DNA of 36,315 nucleotides. Source: Candidatus Atribacteria bacterium (GTDB taxonomy: Bacteria; Atribacterota; Atribacteria; Atribacterales; JASGLU01). Positions 8,087-16,760 of this stretch are shown in pieces. Position 1 is the first letter of the stretch, and each line of letters begins with the position of its first letter. The notes under the pieces were generated by a model, which worked only from the letters and a program-made list of their open reading frames with translations, did no database searches and had not been told where the DNA came from. Made by a program: the position numbers and the translations under genes. The stretch is taken from positions 1 to 36,315 of the forward strand of contig JASGLU010000014.1 in NCBI GenBank assembly GCA_030156825.1, in the 5' to 3' direction.

Positions 8087-8230
8087 GAGCTACCAACCAC
8101 CTCTAATTCAACTTTAGCTAAGTCATACATAATCTATTTTATTATACGCCTCCAAACAAAAAGAAAAAAATGGAGCTTTCATTAAACAACAGCAACCCCA
8201 TTTTCTTAATTAAAACAACAACATTTTATC

Positions 8231-8260
8231 AGGAGAGAGTGGAATTTTCCACCCTCTCCT
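8231..8260 (-). other. Stem-loop between dnaK and dnaJ
   Basis: The arms AGGAGAGAGTGGAA and TTCCACCCTCTCCT pair across 14 positions with one mismatch. In the leftward transcript that pair is G-U, so the RNA stem is complete. No U-run follows in the leftward direction, so it looks like an mRNA 3'-end stabiliser or processing site rather than a strong terminator. It lies 15 bp after the dnaK stop. Confidence 0.6.
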
Positions 8261-8274
8261 TTTAGATTTGCTAA

Positions 8275-10203
8275 TTACTTCTGATCGTCATCTACTACTT
8301 TGTAATCGGCGTCAACCACGTTATCTCCCTCTTGACCGGCTGAACTTCCTCCCCCAGCTTCACCGCTGGTTGTTCCGCCTTGAGCACCGGCCTCGCCAGC
8401 ATTTTTCTGATAAAGTTCCTGCGCCATGGTATGAGATGCATTTTGCAATTCTTCCATCTTGCGCCGGATATCGGACAAGTCGCTTCCTTTGAGGGATTCC
8501 TTCAAGGAATTCAAAGCCCCTTCTACTTGAGATTTGGTAGAATCCGTTAGTTCGTTACCCGACTCCCGCAATGTCTTTTCTATGTTATATGCTAAGTTAT
8601 CCGCTTCGTTTCTAAGCTGCACTTCCTCCTGTCTTTTTCGATCCTCGTCGGCATGCAACTCTGCTTCTCTCACCATCCGATCAATATCTTCCTTGCTCAA
8701 GCCACTTGAAGCTTTGATGGTGATAGTTTGCTGTTTACCAGTTGCTAAGTCTTTAGCTGAAACGTGTAAAATACCATCGGCATCGATATCAAATTTCACC
8801 TCTATCTGAGGTACCCCTCGAGGTGCCGGAGGAATACCAGTTAACTGGAACCGACCCAGGGAGTGGTTGTCCTGAGCCATAGGTCGCTCTCCCTGTAAAA
8901 CATGAATTTCCACCGTGGTCTGGTTATCAGCGGCAGTGGTAAATACCTGGCTCTTAGAAACAGGGATAGTGGTGTTCCTCTCAATAATTTTGGTAAATAC
9001 TCCACCTAAGGTTTCTATTCCCAAAGAGAGCGGAGTAACATCCAAAAGCAACACGTCTTTCACTTCACCCTGAAGAACTCCACCCTGGAGAGCGGCCCCC
9101 ACCGCCACTACCTCATCCGGATTAACTCCTCGTTTGGGCGCTTTTTTAAACACTTCTTCTACTACCTGCTGGACTTTGGGCATACGAGTCATGCCCCCTA
9201 CCAGGATTACCGCATCAATATCTTCTGGTTTTAAACCGGCGTCTTCCATCGCCCGCTGACAAGGTCCAATTGTCCTTTCAATTAGGTCGCCGGTTAATTG
9301 TTCCAGCTTTGCCCGGGTGAGGGTCATCACCAAGTGCTTCGGGCCACTGGCATCAGCAGTAATAAACGGTAAATTAATCTCGGTTTGTAAAGAACTGGAT
9401 AACTCACACTTAGCCTTTTCGGCGGCTTCTTTCAACCGCTGAAGAGCCATCTGGTCGCCCCGTAGATCAATTCCCTGATCCTTACGGAATTCATCAATAA
9501 TATAATCCATAACTCGCCGGTCAAAGTCATCTCCACCTAAGAAAGTGTCTCCCGAGGTAGCTTTTACTTCGAATACTCCCTCGCCAATCTCCAAAATAGA
9601 GATATCAAAAGTTCCTCCGCCCAAATCGTACACTGCTATTATTTCTTCTTTGCCTTTGCCTAAGCCGTAAGCCAAAGCAGCAGCGGTTGGCTCATTAATA
9701 ATCCTTTTAACCTCTAAACCAGCAATCTTACCGGCATCTTTGGTCGCCTGACGTTGACTGTCGTTAAAATAAGCCGGCACAGTGATAACTGCTTCGGTGA
9801 TTTTTTCTCCCAAGTACTCTTCCGCATCTTCCTTTAACTTCCGCAAAATCATAGCTGAAATCTCAGGAGGAGTGTAAACTCGGTCTCCTATCTTAACACA
9901 AGCCTCATTGTTTTTACCGGGAACAATTTCATAAGGAAGAACTTTTTTAGCCCGCTCCACCTCCGGGTCATCGAAACGTCTTCCCATCAATCGTTTAATA
10001 GAAAAAATGGTATTTTTAGGGTTGGTAATTGCCTGACGTTTAGCCAATTGTCCAACTAAAATTTCTCCATTTTTCGTAAAAGCTACCACTGATGGAGTAA
10101 GCCGGGATCCCTCTTTATTGGGAATAATATTAGGCTGTCCGCCTTCCATATGGGCTATAGCTGAATTGGTAGTTCCCAAATCTATTCCTACTATCCTCGC
10201 CAT
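8275..10203 (-). CDS. dnaK: Chaperone DnaK (Hsp70)
   Basis: The product is Hsp70 of 642 residues. It has an ATPase domain with IDLGTTNS near the start, the [14 protein letters not shown] stretch, [10 protein letters not shown] and the VGGMTRMP segment, then a substrate-binding domain ([17 protein letters not shown]) and a helical lid. A Gly/Ala-rich tail ends in an acidic [14 protein letters not shown]-type motif. It binds exposed hydrophobic segments in an ATP cycle driven by DnaJ and GrpE. The start is certain: AAAGGAGG 8 nt before the ATG. It follows grpE by 16 bp, so the two are co-transcribed from the promoter near 10,904-10,932. Confidence 0.98.
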   Translation of the reverse strand: MARIVGIDLGTTNSAIAHMEGGQPNIIPNKEGSRLTPSVVAFTKNGEILVGQLAKRQAITNPKNTIFSIKRLMGRRFDDPEVERAKKVLPYEIVPGKNNEACVKIGDRVYTPPEISAMILRKLKEDAEEYLGEKITEAVITVPAYFNDSQRQATKDAGKIAGLEVKRIINEPTAAALAYGLGKGKEEIIAVYDLGGGTFDISILEIGEGVFEVKATSGDTFLGGDDFDRRVMDYIIDEFRKDQGIDLRGDQMALQRLKEAAEKAKCELSSSLQTEINLPFITADASGPKHLVMTLTRAKLEQLTGDLIERTIGPCQRAMEDAGLKPEDIDAVILVGGMTRMPKVQQVVEEVFKKAPKRGVNPDEVVAVGAALQGGVLQGEVKDVLLLDVTPLSLGIETLGGVFTKIIERNTTIPVSKSQVFTTAADNQTTVEIHVLQGERPMAQDNHSLGRFQLTGIPPAPRGVPQIEVKFDIDADGILHVSAKDLATGKQQTITIKASSGLSKEDIDRMVREAELHADEDRKRQEEVQLRNEADNLAYNIEKTLRESGNELTDSTKSQVEGALNSLKESLKGSDLSDIRRKMEELQNASHTMAQELYQKNAGEAGAQGGTTSGEAGGGSSAGQEGDNVVDADYKVVDDDQK

Positions 10204-10219
10204 ATTATCTACCTCCTTT

Positions 10220-10825
10220 TCAGGCTAATTTATCCTGAGAATTTTTATTTACTTTTACTTGAGCCGCCCGGATCACCTCGTCATGATAAAGGTATCCTTT
10301 TCTCAATTCTTCTACCACCTCGTAATCCTCCCGGTCAGGCAATGAAACAACCATCATTGCCTCATGATACTTAGGATCAAATTTTTGACCCACGGCCTCA
10401 ATCGGCCGAACTCCCTCTTTTTCTAAAACGCCAAGGAACTTTTTATAAATCAGCTCTACTCCCTGAACAAATGGAGGATCGACTTCTTTTTTTCTGCTCT
10501 CTTCGAGAGCCTTCTCCAGGTCATCCAGGATAGGCAAAAGTTCAAGAATTAAACCCTTATTAGCTTTTTTAACAAAGTTCTGCCGATAAACCATTTCTCG
10601 CTTACGAAAGTTATCAAAATCGGCTTTTACTTTCTTCAAGCTATTTAAGTAATTTTGAGCCTCTTCTTCCTTGAACCTTACTTTTTCTCTCTCATCTTCT
10701 AAACTTTTCCTCAATTCTTCCAATTCTGCTTCTACGTTTTCAATTAACTTTTCTTCGCTTTCTGCTTTGAGGCTCTGTTTTTCCTCTTCAGAATCTTCCA
10801 AAAATCGTTCTTTCTCTTCCACCAT
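10220..10825 (-). CDS. grpE: Nucleotide exchange factor GrpE
   Basis: The product is 201 residues: an acidic N-terminus, a long coiled coil (about 25-110), then the conserved beta domain with FDPKYHEAM and [16 protein letters not shown]. It opens the DnaK nucleotide cleft to release ADP. It is the first gene of the heat-shock operon, since no hrcA lies upstream and the preceding 300 bp are non-coding. The ATG is preceded by AAGGTGGTGAG. No CIRCE-type operator is visible. Confidence 0.96.
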   Translation of the reverse strand: MVEEKERFLEDSEEEKQSLKAESEEKLIENVEAELEELRKSLEDEREKVRFKEEEAQNYLNSLKKVKADFDNFRKREMVYRQNFVKKANKGLILELLPILDDLEKALEESRKKEVDPPFVQGVELIYKKFLGVLEKEGVRPIEAVGQKFDPKYHEAMMVVSLPDREDYEVVEELRKGYLYHDEVIRAAQVKVNKNSQDKLA

Positions 10826-10903
10826 GCATTCTCACCACCTTTCCTAACCGGTCTTCCAATTCTGCCAATTTTTAGACCATCTTTTACCTTTTAAACTATA
10901 ACA

Positions 10904-10932
10904 ATTTAATCATCAACTGTTCCTTTTGTCAA
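10904..10932 (-). promoter_or_regulatory. grpE: Promoter of the grpE-dnaK-dnaJ operon
   Basis: On the leftward strand TTGACA (10927-10932) and TTAAAT (10904-10909) are 17 bp apart. The -35 is perfect and the -10 is 4/6. No inverted repeat resembling CIRCE overlaps it, so heat control, if any, must use another factor. Confidence 0.6.
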
Positions 10933-10990
10933 GTAAGGTCAAAAATTAAAATACCAAATTCGGGGTCAGGTCTTCCAATATAACAATAAG

Positions 10991-11041
10991 GGGGGAACCC
11001 CCATGCTGCTTGGTACACCAGATGACAATGAAAACAGAATT
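10991..11041 (+). repeat. Inverted-repeat element, copy 6 (5' part only)
   Basis: It retains CCCCCATGCTGCTTGGTAC and ACCAGATGACAATGAAAAC, but the AGGATAGA end and the right arm are missing. It is followed by the GTCAT-type hairpin, the same order as at 3097-3329 and 16864-16972. Confidence 0.65.
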
Positions 11042-11074
11042 TTCTCCCTTGGAGAGAGAAGAAATCCGTTTTGG

Positions 11075-11099
11075 ATGCCCGATTACTAATTTCGGGCAT
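11075..11099 (-). repeat. GTCAT-type hairpin repeat, copy 2
   Basis: The stem ATGCCCGA/TCGGGCAT has a 9-nt loop. Relative to copy 1, two base pairs are changed on both arms (T-A to G-C, T-A to C-G), so pairing is kept while sequence changes. The flanks CCGTTTTGG and GAC are conserved. Confidence 0.75.
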
Positions 11100-11126
11100 G
11101 ACAGAAAAGGAATATAACGCAGAGAA

Positions 11127-11156
11127 AACTGAGGGAATGTATCCCCTTCCTCAGTT
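11127..11156 (-). terminator. CTGAGG hairpin spanning the stop codon of the lon-family gene
   Basis: AACTGAGGGAA and TTCCTCAGTT pair around an internal GC loop. On the leftward strand the stop codon TGA of the protease gene (11151-11153) is inside this arm. It is a member of the CTGAGGAA hairpin family also found at 3400, 18857, 35813 and 36216. There is no clear U-run, so terminator function is inferred from position. Confidence 0.5.
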
Positions 11157-13601
11157 GTTTCCTTCGCCTTTTTCTCCCAGCTGTTTGAGCAAATCCACCG
11201 TTTCTCTTAGTTTTGTATCAACCAAATAATTCACACTTCCCGGCTCAAAAGTGCCATCTTCTAACTGAGCTCCGGCCGGTAATCCGGTCAAAATTTCAAG
11301 CGCCTGGTCAACCGAGGACACCTGATAAATATGGAATTCGCCTGTTTCCACCGCTTTTACCACTTCTTCTTCCAACATTAGGTTGGGAACATTACTGCTT
11401 GGGATAATTACCCCTTGCTTACCGGTCAAGCCCCGTGCCTGACAAACACGGAAGAAACCTTCAATTTTTTGGTTCACTCCACCAATAGCCTGCACTTCTC
11501 CCTTTTGATTAATGGAACCGGTAATAGCTATATCCTGCCGGAGTGGGACTCCACTAATGCTGGATAAAACTGCACAGGTTTCAGCCAAAGAAGCGCTATC
11601 CCCTTCCACTCCCTGATAAGACTGTTCAAAACAAATACTGGCCGAAATAGAAAGAGGTTTATTCTGGGCATATCTATAACCCAAGTATCCTCCTAAAATC
11701 AAAACCCCTTTATCATGAATCTTACCACTCAACTTAGATTCCCGTTCTATATTAACTACCCCTTGTTTTCCCAAAAAAGTACGGGCAGTAATCCGAGACG
11801 GTCGGCCAAAGCTAAAATCCCCCAAATCATATACCGCCAGACCATTAACCTGACCGGTTACCAATCCATCAGTATCGATCAGAAACACATCTTCCTGGAT
11901 AAGTTCCTCGATTCTATCTCGGATTAAACTTGTTCTCTTTATCTTCTCGTCTACCGCTTTTTTCACATGAGAGCTGTTGATCAAAGAGGCGTTCTCTTGC
12001 CGAGCCCAGTAGTCAGCCTCTACAAGTAGATCCCGAATCAGACCAAAACGGGAAGAAAGCTTTTTCTTGTGGGATACCAAGCGGGAAGCATATTCTAACG
12101 TTTTAGCCACTCCCGTTCGATCAAAGGCCAAAAGAGAGTTTTCCTGACAACAATTTTTAACAAAGCAGGCAAATGACTGGATTACCTGATCGTCTTTATT
12201 CAGCTGGTAATCAAACTCCACCTTTACCTTGAAAAGGTCGGGAAAATCGTCATCAAAAAGAGTAAGCAACTGGTAAAAATTCTCTTCTCCCACTATCACC
12301 ACTTTGGTTTGCAAGGGAAGAGGATCCGGGCGGAGGCCCTGAGGAACGATTAAACCGTAATGTTCGAAGGGATCTTCCAGTTTAATTTCTTGGTTTTTAA
12401 GAGCCCGCTTCAAACCATCCCACACCCCAGGATTAGTAATCAAATCACGGAAATACAAAATAATATATCCTCCGTTAGCCCGGTGAAGAGAACCTGCTTT
12501 TAACATGGTATGATCGCTAAAATATGCCCCCATAAAAGCTTTTCTTTCAATTTTTCCAAACAGGTTATTCCAGTTAGGATGGGTCTCCACCACTATCGGT
12601 GGATCTTCAATAGAAGAATTATCCACAAACACATTTACTTTAAATGGAAGAAAGGGGTCCTGCAAACGCTGATAAGAAACTAAGGCCGGAGGTGGAGAGG
12701 CCGAAGCACTCTCTTGCGAATCACGGAAAATATGAAGATAGGATAAGGTAAAATCCTTCAATTTTTGAAGAAAGTCCACCACCTCTGGAAAATCCGCATA
12801 ATCTTGCAACAGTTCCCGGAAAAAAGGAGAAATAGCAAACTCGGCTACTTTTTTATCCAATTCAGCTATTCTATTTTTAAGTTCCGCTTCCAACCGGTGA
12901 ATCACTTCAAAAGCCTGATTAATCTCCTGCAACAGTTTTTGTCTGGTTTGCTCGATTTTTTCTTTTTCCTCGTCACTCAAGGCTAAGTATTGTTCCTGAG
13001 TCATGGGTTTACCTTGTACCAAGGGGACTAATATCGGCCCCATTGAGGTCATACGAAAAGCAAACCCTTCTTCCAAAGCTCTCCGCTCTAATTGTTGAAT
13101 AATTGCTCTGTGCTGACGTTGATGTTCATCTAATAAGATTTGTCGCTGATTCTTATAGTCATCACTGGCAAAGGTTTTAGGAATAACATCTCGCAAATCT
13201 TTCAATAGTTTTTCCATTTTTTGGGAAAAAACCTTGCCTTTCCCCCGGGGGAGGGCTAAAACCTTAGGCTGATCAGGACTATCAAAATTGAAATGATAGC
13301 ACCAATCATGAATTTCAAAAGCCTCGCCTTCCTCTTTTTTCTGTTTGATAAATTCCTTAATCCGCTGGTGGATAGCGCTAACCCGACCACTTCTGGAAGG
13401 ACCGGTAACAAAAAGATTGTATCCGGTCCGATTCATCTGCAGCCCAAAATCAATGGAACTGAGTGCTCGCTCTTGACCAATAAAGCCCTCTAAGGAAGCA
13501 ATTTCATCAACACATTGAAAGGGGAAAAGGTTGGGGTCACAAAACCAGCGTAGATCTTTTGCGGAAAGCCGGTACTGAGTTAAATCAACTTTTCCATCCA
13601 T
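11151..13601 (-). CDS. ATP-dependent protease, Lon family (LonB-like, AAA_32 type)
   Basis: This 816-residue soluble Lon-like protease differs from classical LonA. The N-terminal AAA module has a Walker A-like GPSRSGRVS (67-75) with Arg where Lys is usual, followed by a long coiled insert (about 190-260). The C-terminal Lon domain has S669 in GDSASLAE and K712 in GGVNQKIEGF; their 43-residue spacing equals the S679/K722 dyad of E. coli Lon. It would degrade damaged or regulatory proteins in the cytoplasm. The SD GGAG lies 7 nt before the ATG. The ACT-like 82-residue gene lies 53 bp upstream and is probably co-transcribed. Its stop codon sits in a repeat hairpin. Confidence 0.9.
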   Translation of the reverse strand: MDGKVDLTQYRLSAKDLRWFCDPNLFPFQCVDEIASLEGFIGQERALSSIDFGLQMNRTGYNLFVTGPSRSGRVSAIHQRIKEFIKQKKEEGEAFEIHDWCYHFNFDSPDQPKVLALPRGKGKVFSQKMEKLLKDLRDVIPKTFASDDYKNQRQILLDEHQRQHRAIIQQLERRALEEGFAFRMTSMGPILVPLVQGKPMTQEQYLALSDEEKEKIEQTRQKLLQEINQAFEVIHRLEAELKNRIAELDKKVAEFAISPFFRELLQDYADFPEVVDFLQKLKDFTLSYLHIFRDSQESASASPPPALVSYQRLQDPFLPFKVNVFVDNSSIEDPPIVVETHPNWNNLFGKIERKAFMGAYFSDHTMLKAGSLHRANGGYIILYFRDLITNPGVWDGLKRALKNQEIKLEDPFEHYGLIVPQGLRPDPLPLQTKVVIVGEENFYQLLTLFDDDFPDLFKVKVEFDYQLNKDDQVIQSFACFVKNCCQENSLLAFDRTGVAKTLEYASRLVSHKKKLSSRFGLIRDLLVEADYWARQENASLINSSHVKKAVDEKIKRTSLIRDRIEELIQEDVFLIDTDGLVTGQVNGLAVYDLGDFSFGRPSRITARTFLGKQGVVNIERESKLSGKIHDKGVLILGGYLGYRYAQNKPLSISASICFEQSYQGVEGDSASLAETCAVLSSISGVPLRQDIAITGSINQKGEVQAIGGVNQKIEGFFRVCQARGLTGKQGVIIPSSNVPNLMLEEEVVKAVETGEFHIYQVSSVDQALEILTGLPAGAQLEDGTFEPGSVNYLVDTKLRETVDLLKQLGEKGEGNN

Positions 13602-13654
13602 TATCTCTCTCCTTTGTTAAACCGGAAAAGGTAAAAAAGCAGCTTAAATTTTTT

Positions 13655-13903
13655 CTACAGTTCTTGATAAATGGCTTTAACCTTTTCTAAATTTTCTAAT
13701 TCTTGAACCATCTTTTCTATATCTTCATTTTTTTGGGCTAATTCAATGATAATAATTCCCTCATCATCTTCTGCACATTCTGAGGAAAATTCATGAATCC
13801 CCAAGCGAGTTTTAATGGCACAACCATACTTGGAAAGAATTTCCTGAACCCGCAAAGCATTTTTGGGTCGATCGCCCACTTTAATTAGCAACAAAGAAGT
13901 CAC
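13655..13903 (-). CDS. Small ACT/ferredoxin-fold protein (TM1266/NikR-C-like)
   Basis: The product has 82 residues and starts at GTG with AGGAGG 9 nt upstream. The pattern strand-helix (VGDRPKNALRVQEILSKYG), strand (KTRLGIHE), strand (EGIIIIEL), helix, strand resembles small ACT-like proteins such as TM1266, annotated as putative regulators near iron-only hydrogenase genes, or the NikR C-terminal domain. No hydrogenase gene is nearby. It lies just upstream of the Lon-family gene on the same strand and just downstream of tRNA-Gly. Ligand and role are unknown; the family call is from pattern memory only. Confidence 0.6.
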   Translation of the reverse strand: MTSLLLIKVGDRPKNALRVQEILSKYGCAIKTRLGIHEFSSECAEDDEGIIIIELAQKNEDIEKMVQELENLEKVKAIYQEL

Positions 13904-13995
13904 TATCTTCTACCTCCTTTTTGTTTTTTCTAACAAAGCTATTATAAAACAATAATCAGGAAAAAAGGAAGAAATTGTGAGATTACAAATTTTCT

Positions 13996-14071
13996 TGGAG
14001 CGGGAAACGGGACTCGAACCCGCGACACCCAGCTTGGAAGGCTGGCGCTCTACCACCTGAGCTATTCCCGC
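13996..14071 (-). tRNA. tRNA-Gly (anticodon TCC)
   Basis: A 76-nt cloverleaf is read leftward: acceptor GCGGGAA/TTCCCGC, D arm with AGCTCAG, anticodon stem CCAGC/GCTGG around loop CTTCCAA, T arm with GGTTCGAGTCC, discriminator T, and an encoded CCA end. The anticodon TCC decodes GGA/GGG. Confidence 0.97.
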
Positions 14072-14087
14072 TCTGCTTATCAAAAGG

Positions 14088-14115
14088 ATTATAGCACATC
14101 CTCCCCATCCGTCAA
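14088..14115 (-). promoter_or_regulatory. Promoter of tRNA-Gly
   Basis: On the leftward strand TTGACG (14110-14115), a 16-bp spacer and TATAAT (14088-14093) with an extended TGC before the -10 form a strong promoter about 17 bp upstream of the tRNA 5' end. Confidence 0.75.
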
Positions 14116-14128
14116 GAATCTGGGCTCT

Positions 14129-15154
14129 TTAAATTTGTTTTTGTGCTTCCTCAATAAAGGCCAATATGTTTGAAAGTGGAACATCCCCTTCCACATCGTG
14201 AGCCGGGCCAAAGATATAACCCCCTGAGCGTCCCATGTCTATCAGGCGTCTTGTCTCCTGAATTACGTCTTGAGTAGTGCCGTAGGGAAGAGTCCGTTGA
14301 GTGGAAAGTCCGCCATGAAAACTCAAGCGGCTTCGGTATTTTTCTATTAATTGGAAAATATCCATGACTTCCGGTTGAAAAGGATTAAAACAATCCAGGC
14401 CTATTTCGATCAAATCATCAAACAGCTCATCTACGTCACCACAAGAATGGATAAATACGTACTTGCCTTCTCGTTTAACGCTTCCATACATTCGGCACAA
14501 CTCTGGATAAATAAACTCTTTCCACAGTTTTGGTCCCATCTGCAATCCCCGCTGCTGCCCCCAGTCATCACCAAAGTATACAGCATCTATATCGTACTTC
14601 ATGGCTTCCTTTAACTGAGCAATATTGTAATCAGCTATAGCATGAAAAAGCTGGTGCACAAAATCAGGATGGTCATAGAAATCCATCATCAACTGCTCCA
14701 TACCCCTCAAAGTCCAGGCCCGCTCGTACAGAGAGAAACCAATTTGGAACACGCGAAACCTATCCAGATAACGCCGAATCTTTTCCGGTATGTCTTGAAA
14801 AAACCGAGGGTCTCGAGGATCGGGAAACTGATACCCCTGCAAGCTTGGTTGTGATAATACCGGTTTTTGGACATTACCAATATCTTTATCTATGCTCCGG
14901 TCCCAGACCACCCCAAAAACATCTCGCACTAAATCCGGTCCCACCTCCTCGAAAAACCCGATATCGCTTCCCAGTTTCAAAAGATGGTTACCAACAAAGT
15001 TTTCTAATTCCTCTTTGGAATTAATTTGATAACCAGAGCTATTGTAATAAGCAATAAGTTCGTCTGCTGCTTCTTTGGTAAAACCAAAAGACCAGGGAAC
15101 ATAAGGCGGTTTTTGGTGGTTAAGCACGGTTTTTATTACTTGACGTTTCGTCAT
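14129..15154 (-). CDS. Uroporphyrinogen-decarboxylase-fold protein, MtaA-like methyltransferase type
   Basis: The 341-residue TIM-barrel protein belongs to the URO-D superfamily. True HemE motifs (RxPxWxMRQ) are missing; instead it begins NHQKPPYVPW. It has GDDWG (195-199) and IHSCG with H236 and C238, the His-x-Cys zinc motif of corrinoid-protein methyltransferases MtaA/MtbA, followed by NPFQPEVMD and the C-terminal HDVEGDVP. Methyl transfer or a C1/ether-cleavage task is more likely than heme synthesis. It stands alone between tRNA-Gly and the DUF3307/SatD pair, with SD AAGGGGA upstream. A relative lies at 32104-33195 in the sugar cassette. Confidence 0.85.
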   Translation of the reverse strand: MTKRQVIKTVLNHQKPPYVPWSFGFTKEAADELIAYYNSSGYQINSKEELENFVGNHLLKLGSDIGFFEEVGPDLVRDVFGVVWDRSIDKDIGNVQKPVLSQPSLQGYQFPDPRDPRFFQDIPEKIRRYLDRFRVFQIGFSLYERAWTLRGMEQLMMDFYDHPDFVHQLFHAIADYNIAQLKEAMKYDIDAVYFGDDWGQQRGLQMGPKLWKEFIYPELCRMYGSVKREGKYVFIHSCGDVDELFDDLIEIGLDCFNPFQPEVMDIFQLIEKYRSRLSFHGGLSTQRTLPYGTTQDVIQETRRLIDMGRSGGYIFGPAHDVEGDVPLSNILAFIEEAQKQI

Positions 15155-15284
15155 GATACAATCCCCTTTCTGTTTTTATCCATCACTTTTGGCATTCTTG
15201 CTTGAGCTTCGATGGCCAAATTTATGCTCAATGGGTGGTGATCTTTATCGCTCCCAACAGGCTGTCAGTTTTAAGCCCAATATT

Positions 15285-16049
15285 TCAAATAAATTCCAAG
15301 CTAAAGTATAAGAAAAATCCCCCTAACAAAGCTAAAACAGTACTCAACAAGGTACCCACCAGATAATACTCGGCAAACGATTTATCATTTAATTCCTGAT
15401 ATCTCGCCAGCGACTTAGCCATTAACACAAAAGCCACTCCCGCAACCGCTTCATACAGGATAAAAGTTAAGATAATAATTCGCTCTAAAATGCCAATATA
15501 CATTCCCATTCCCGCTATTTCCTGTTTGCTTACCCCAAAGGGTAAGGAATGCATAAACTTTCTCATAAATATTGCCCCCCCAAAAGCCACATAAAGGTAT
15601 ATGTTGGCCACCACAACCAGCGGAACCAATTTTGCGTTCCAAAAATAAGTTTCAGACATCCCGGAGTAAAAGCCAACTAAAGAAAAACGGGGAAGCTGAT
15701 CCAACCACCACCAGGCTATCAGGATAAAAGCTATGTGCACTAATTGATCCAAAACAAAACCAAGAGGGTTGCTATCTATTTTTTCTGCAGAAGTGATACA
15801 ATAACCAACCACATCCACTATTAAATGGGTTAAGGAAAGGAACAGGATAACCACTGCTACCGGCCAAGAAAGAAAGGGGTGTAAAAATATTATCAAAGCT
15901 GCCAAAATCGATATAAAATGAAAAAAATACCCCCGAGGTCGGCCTGCTTTCTTAGCTTCTACCATTTTCCGGCTTTGGAAGATAAAATCAACTATACCGT
16001 GAGAAAAAAACAATAAGCCGAGCACTAACCATCGATTGACATCCCCCAT
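15285..16049 (-). CDS. DUF3307 multi-pass membrane protein, SatD partner
   Basis: The 254-residue integral membrane protein has about seven hydrophobic spans. The N-terminal half has the family's conserved polar residues inside the membrane region: H17 with D21 and Q25 (SHGIVDFIFQ), a later HFISI His, HLIVD, and LDQLVH. The C-terminal half carries GILERII, AKSLARYQE and EYYLVGTLLS, typical of long DUF3307 proteins. Function is unknown; the intramembrane His/Asp set could bind metal or ions. It starts 15 bp after satD with a strong AGGAGAGG SD, so the two form one operon. I recall this pairing from other bacteria, which suggests a functional unit. Confidence 0.82.
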   Translation of the reverse strand: MGDVNRWLVLGLLFFSHGIVDFIFQSRKMVEAKKAGRPRGYFFHFISILAALIIFLHPFLSWPVAVVILFLSLTHLIVDVVGYCITSAEKIDSNPLGFVLDQLVHIAFILIAWWWLDQLPRFSLVGFYSGMSETYFWNAKLVPLVVVANIYLYVAFGGAIFMRKFMHSLPFGVSKQEIAGMGMYIGILERIIILTFILYEAVAGVAFVLMAKSLARYQELNDKSFAEYYLVGTLLSTVLALLGGFFLYFSLEFI

Positions 16050-16064
16050 CTTACTCTCCTCTCC

Positions 16065-16718
16065 TTAAGAGCCAGACCCAAAATTAGAGATTATCAGTTC
16101 TTGAATATGATTTTCTGCTTGCAGAAAAACGCCCCACCGAGCTGCTCGACAACGCTTGGCCACATTCTGCATACGTACCTTTAAAACCTGAGCCGCTTTT
16201 AAATAAGTTCCCATTTTCTCATAACTATGAATAGCCTCCCACTGAGGTTCGGTCCATCGACTGCTTATGGCATCCATCAAAGCTAAAATCACGTTTAAGT
16301 TGCGATCAAAATCTTTTTTTGCTGAGGAAAAGGCAGTTCGAGGCTGTCGATAAGACTGAATCCCTTCCAGCGCTTCCCGTGCCCGATGGAAAGCGCTTCC
16401 ATCCATGTTCCAGGGATTATCGCGATCTAAGCTGGTGGTTATATCTCCAATCCCTATCCCCACCCTCACCTGAGCAGGTCGCAAATAAAAGCGTAAATGT
16501 CTAACTACAGGAACCCACTCGGCGGGAGGAAAAACCACTCCCTGGATTTCATCCCCCCGGAACAAACAGAATTTAGAAGTAATAACGGTCTCATCTGCCA
16601 AATTTAACTCTTCGAGCGCTTCAAGCAATCTTTCCCGGTTCAAACCCCGGTTTCTCAATTTTCGGGAACCAACTATATCGGCAGTCAAAACGGCAAATTT
16701 ACTTTCGTTTTGGAGCAT
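16065..16718 (-). CDS. SatD family protein: nucleotide-cyclase-like domain plus C-terminal HTH
   Basis: The product has 217 residues from the ATG at 16718, chosen because GAGG lies 8 nt upstream; an upstream ATG at 16760 has no SD. The N-terminal domain resembles class III cyclase or diguanylate-type folds: ADIVGS with D14, RGDEIQG with D56 (42 residues apart, like the two metal Asp of class III cyclases), then VRVGIGIGD (84-92) and DGSAFHRAREAL (106-117). In the last motif the usual catalytic Asn aligns with H111. Residues about 155-205 look like a helix-turn-helix (KAAQVLKVRMQNVAKR). SatD is named after a Streptococcus acid-tolerance locus; its activity is unknown to me. A 24-bp palindrome lies upstream. 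Confidence 0.8.
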   Translation of the reverse strand: MLQNESKFAVLTADIVGSRKLRNRGLNRERLLEALEELNLADETVITSKFCLFRGDEIQGVVFPPAEWVPVVRHLRFYLRPAQVRVGIGIGDITTSLDRDNPWNMDGSAFHRAREALEGIQSYRQPRTAFSSAKKDFDRNLNVILALMDAISSRWTEPQWEAIHSYEKMGTYLKAAQVLKVRMQNVAKRCRAARWGVFLQAENHIQELIISNFGSGS

Positions 16719-16760
16719 AAAAACAACCTCTTTTTTCACCCAAATAAAGGTTATATTCAA

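Larger units (their letters stand above)
10826..11150. other. Intergenic region between grpE and the lon-family gene
   Basis: Besides the grpE promoter, this 325-bp stretch holds GGGGTCAGGTCTTCCAAT (10963-10980), a partial inverted-repeat element (10991-11041), a TCTCC/GGAGA hairpin (about 11043-11056), the GTCAT-type hairpin (11075-11099) and the start of the CTGAGG hairpin that overlaps the lon-family stop. No gene is seen. Confidence 0.7.

Noticed and set aside
10826-10960. CIRCE operator or hrcA remnant upstream of grpE
   Set aside because: No TTAGCACTC-type inverted repeat and no coding remnant were found.
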